A stretch of 64,000 bases of DNA, from positions 62,001-126,000 of the forward strand of contig JAFBJZ010000382.1 of NCBI GenBank assembly GCA_016785225.1. Reading direction: 5' to 3'. This document shows positions 62,190-64,000 of this stretch, one piece after another. The position numbers and the translations under genes are program-made. The notes below the pieces were generated by a model. The model did not search any database and was not told where the DNA came from. It saw only the letters and a list, made by a program, of their open reading frames with translations. Position 1 is the first letter of the stretch; every line of letters starts with the position of its first letter. This stretch comes from Psettodes erumei. Lineage: Eukaryota > Chordata > Actinopteri > Pleuronectiformes > Psettodidae.

Positions 62190-64000
62190 CTGGCGAAAGA
62201 AGAGAGCGGGCGGGAATGAGGGATGGGTCTTCTCCGCCGCGGCGGAGAAGCGGCGGGCTTCTAGTCAGACGGATGAAACGCGCGGCGCTCCGAAAGACTT
62301 TTAAACGATCCGTCTCCTCCGGCCTTATCCTGCCAGCCGCAGACTGGCTAACGGAAGAGGCCGCAGCGTCTTCAGATGCAAGAAGTGGAGGCGATTAATC
62401 CCAAGTGCGGGGAAAAAAAAAGCGACAAAGAACAAGAAGGCACTAGATTGTCCACGTATTTACATGCCGCTGCACATCTGAACGTGGGACGACAAGCGTC
62501 ATGCTCTCACCCTCACTGCGCTGCGCAGGTTGTGTTGGACACGCCACACGTGTAAGGTTAAGACACCAAGTCGCACTTCTGTGCATCAAATATGAAAATA
62601 GAAGAACGACGCAAATTTGGGTTACTGGGGGAATCAATCGCGTTAATGTTTCCTCAAAGTACGACCGTTTAAACCCAAACGACAGAGAACCCTCCTGACT
62701 CGCTCACCAACCAGAAGTGAGATCACACACACACACACACACACACACGCCGCTGCGAGACGGAGGGGCCTGCGCTGTGAGTACACCTTGCTCCGGCTGA
62801 AATAAAGCAGAACGGCGCCGAAGGAGATGGAGTAATCTCCGACTGGAGGCTTCAGTAAGACCTCACAAGATGTCTCATTTCGAACAAAAGCTGCTGCGGG
62901 TTTCCGACGACAGAGGGAGGGGGGACATCAGAAGCATATTTCTTTCCGAGCATTTAAATCGCGAGAATCAACGCGAGGGAAGAACAAAAAGCAACGCGTC
63001 AAGGGCAATTAATACATGAGAATATGTTCAAGTTGAGCCCAAAAGGAAATTCTGCACCAAATTCCCGAGGCAGCTCCGGCAACATTCTTCAACCGAGACT
63101 GAAAAAAGGTTTGATCAAGGCTCTCCGTCGAGTCATTACATCAGCCGGCGGAGACTCGGAGAGGAATTTCTGGCCGAGCTCCCGCTTGCCAGGGGTTAAA
63201 CTGTCTGCGTTTCAGCGCGGTGCCAGAACCATCTGCGCCTTGATTAGTGTCTCAAAAATTATTTCTAAAACCAACAGGTACCGAGTACAAACTCAGCGTG
63301 ATGTGCTCGAAAGTTGTTGGGGTTTTTTTATGGTTCGTAAAAGGAGGTAGAGACAAGAGGAGAGACTGAAGAGCGTGACGTCACTTGTCAGTTGAATCCA
63401 GTCGTCGACGACGTCGGGCCCGATCACAGAACGAATCATACATCCTTTATAGAAGACAGCACCACCCCCCACCCCACCCCCAACCCAAGCCCCCACAGAA
63501 CATCTCATAATCACTTGCTCCATCACCAGCGGAGCAGAGTCTGACTGGGGGCAGTTATTTTCTGCCGACTGTTCAAAACACCCAAGCGCTCCCTTAGCGA
63601 TTAAGAAAAAAAAGCCCAAGGACAATTTAAAGCTGGACGGACACACATTAAAAAAGAAGAAGAAAAACTGATATGGCCAAAATGAGACGACCAGGCTTGA
63701 AACGGGCACAAAACTCCCCTCGCTGCTGCAGATGTGAAGTTATGTTACCTTCTGTCGCCGGGACAAAAACAATCCATACCGGCTCGTTTAATTCGCCCCG
63801 CGCCGATGACGGCCACGATAATGAGCCCCGCGGCCGTTGCTCAAGTCCGTGCGACTCAGATCGATGTGGCCCTTCGCCAGATCAGTTTGTTTAACCCAAC
63901 CTATGCGTGCGCGCGCCGATCACGCGTGATCGCGGCGAACGTCCGGGGCGCAACAGTTTCATCAAGGCCCGAATCAATCGGCCTGCCGCCGCAGCGAGGC
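62190..64000 (-). other. phip: phip intron (5' part of the gene lies beyond the window)
   Basis: No exon encoding the N-terminal WD40 blade or the LisH-like region was found here, so at least 1.8 kb is one intron. It holds a 23-bp CA tract at 62728-62750 and a 16-bp perfect palindrome (CGATCACG and its complement) at 63917-63932. Confidence 0.6.
62229..62250. repeat. 22-bp perfect palindrome in phip intron
   Basis: CTTCTCCGCCG followed directly by its reverse complement, 40-60 bases upstream of the acceptor of the first visible phip exon. It could form a GC-rich hairpin in pre-mRNA. Confidence 0.9.

Noticed and set aside
62190..64000. Search for the first phip exons
   Set aside because: No sequence for the LisH-like N-terminus or the blade before GSDDCLVKIW was found. 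These exons lie to the right of the window.

Overview
This window is nuclear DNA from a vertebrate, most likely a ray-finned (teleost) fish. The genes have many short exons with canonical GT/AG introns. The phip gene is compact: 32 exons in about 17.6 kb, against a far longer human locus. Long CA/TG microsatellites are very dense, and the gene order is a vertebrate one. Bacterial features (operons, ribosome binding sites, CRISPR arrays) do not apply.

The left 36 kb is almost gene-free. It holds an intron-bearing tRNA-Tyr gene on the minus strand near the left edge, then about 32 kb of CpG-rich intergenic or intronic DNA. That stretch carries dozens of microsatellites and several AT-rich, homeodomain/POU-motif-rich segments that resemble developmental enhancers. 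One plus-strand segment at 32782-32862 looks like the last coding exon of a gene I cannot name, followed by a possible polyadenylation signal.

The right 28 kb holds three protein genes. irak1bp1 (plus, 36331-37750, four coding exons) encodes a SIMPL-domain protein. A small minus-strand gene (38322-39991, six coding exons) encodes a protein with a YccV/HspQ-like hemimethylated-DNA-binding domain. phip (minus, 44577-62189, 5'-truncated by the window edge) encodes a WD40 / cryptoTudor-like / double-bromodomain chromatin reader. I joined the exons by hand. All three reading frames close: 750, 699 and 5010 coding bases, giving 249, 232 and 1669 residues including only the visible part of phip. irak1bp1 and phip point towards each other, as in mammals, with the YccV-domain gene inserted between them on the phip strand.

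There is no sign that the genes act in one pathway. PHIP is a nuclear chromatin and insulin-receptor-substrate-linked protein, IRAK1BP1 belongs to innate NF-kB signalling, and the YccV-domain protein is uncharacterised. I found no evidence of a previously undescribed multi-gene system. The best leads are the unassigned terminal exon, the YccV-domain gene, the UG-rich splice sites and the enhancer-like segments.
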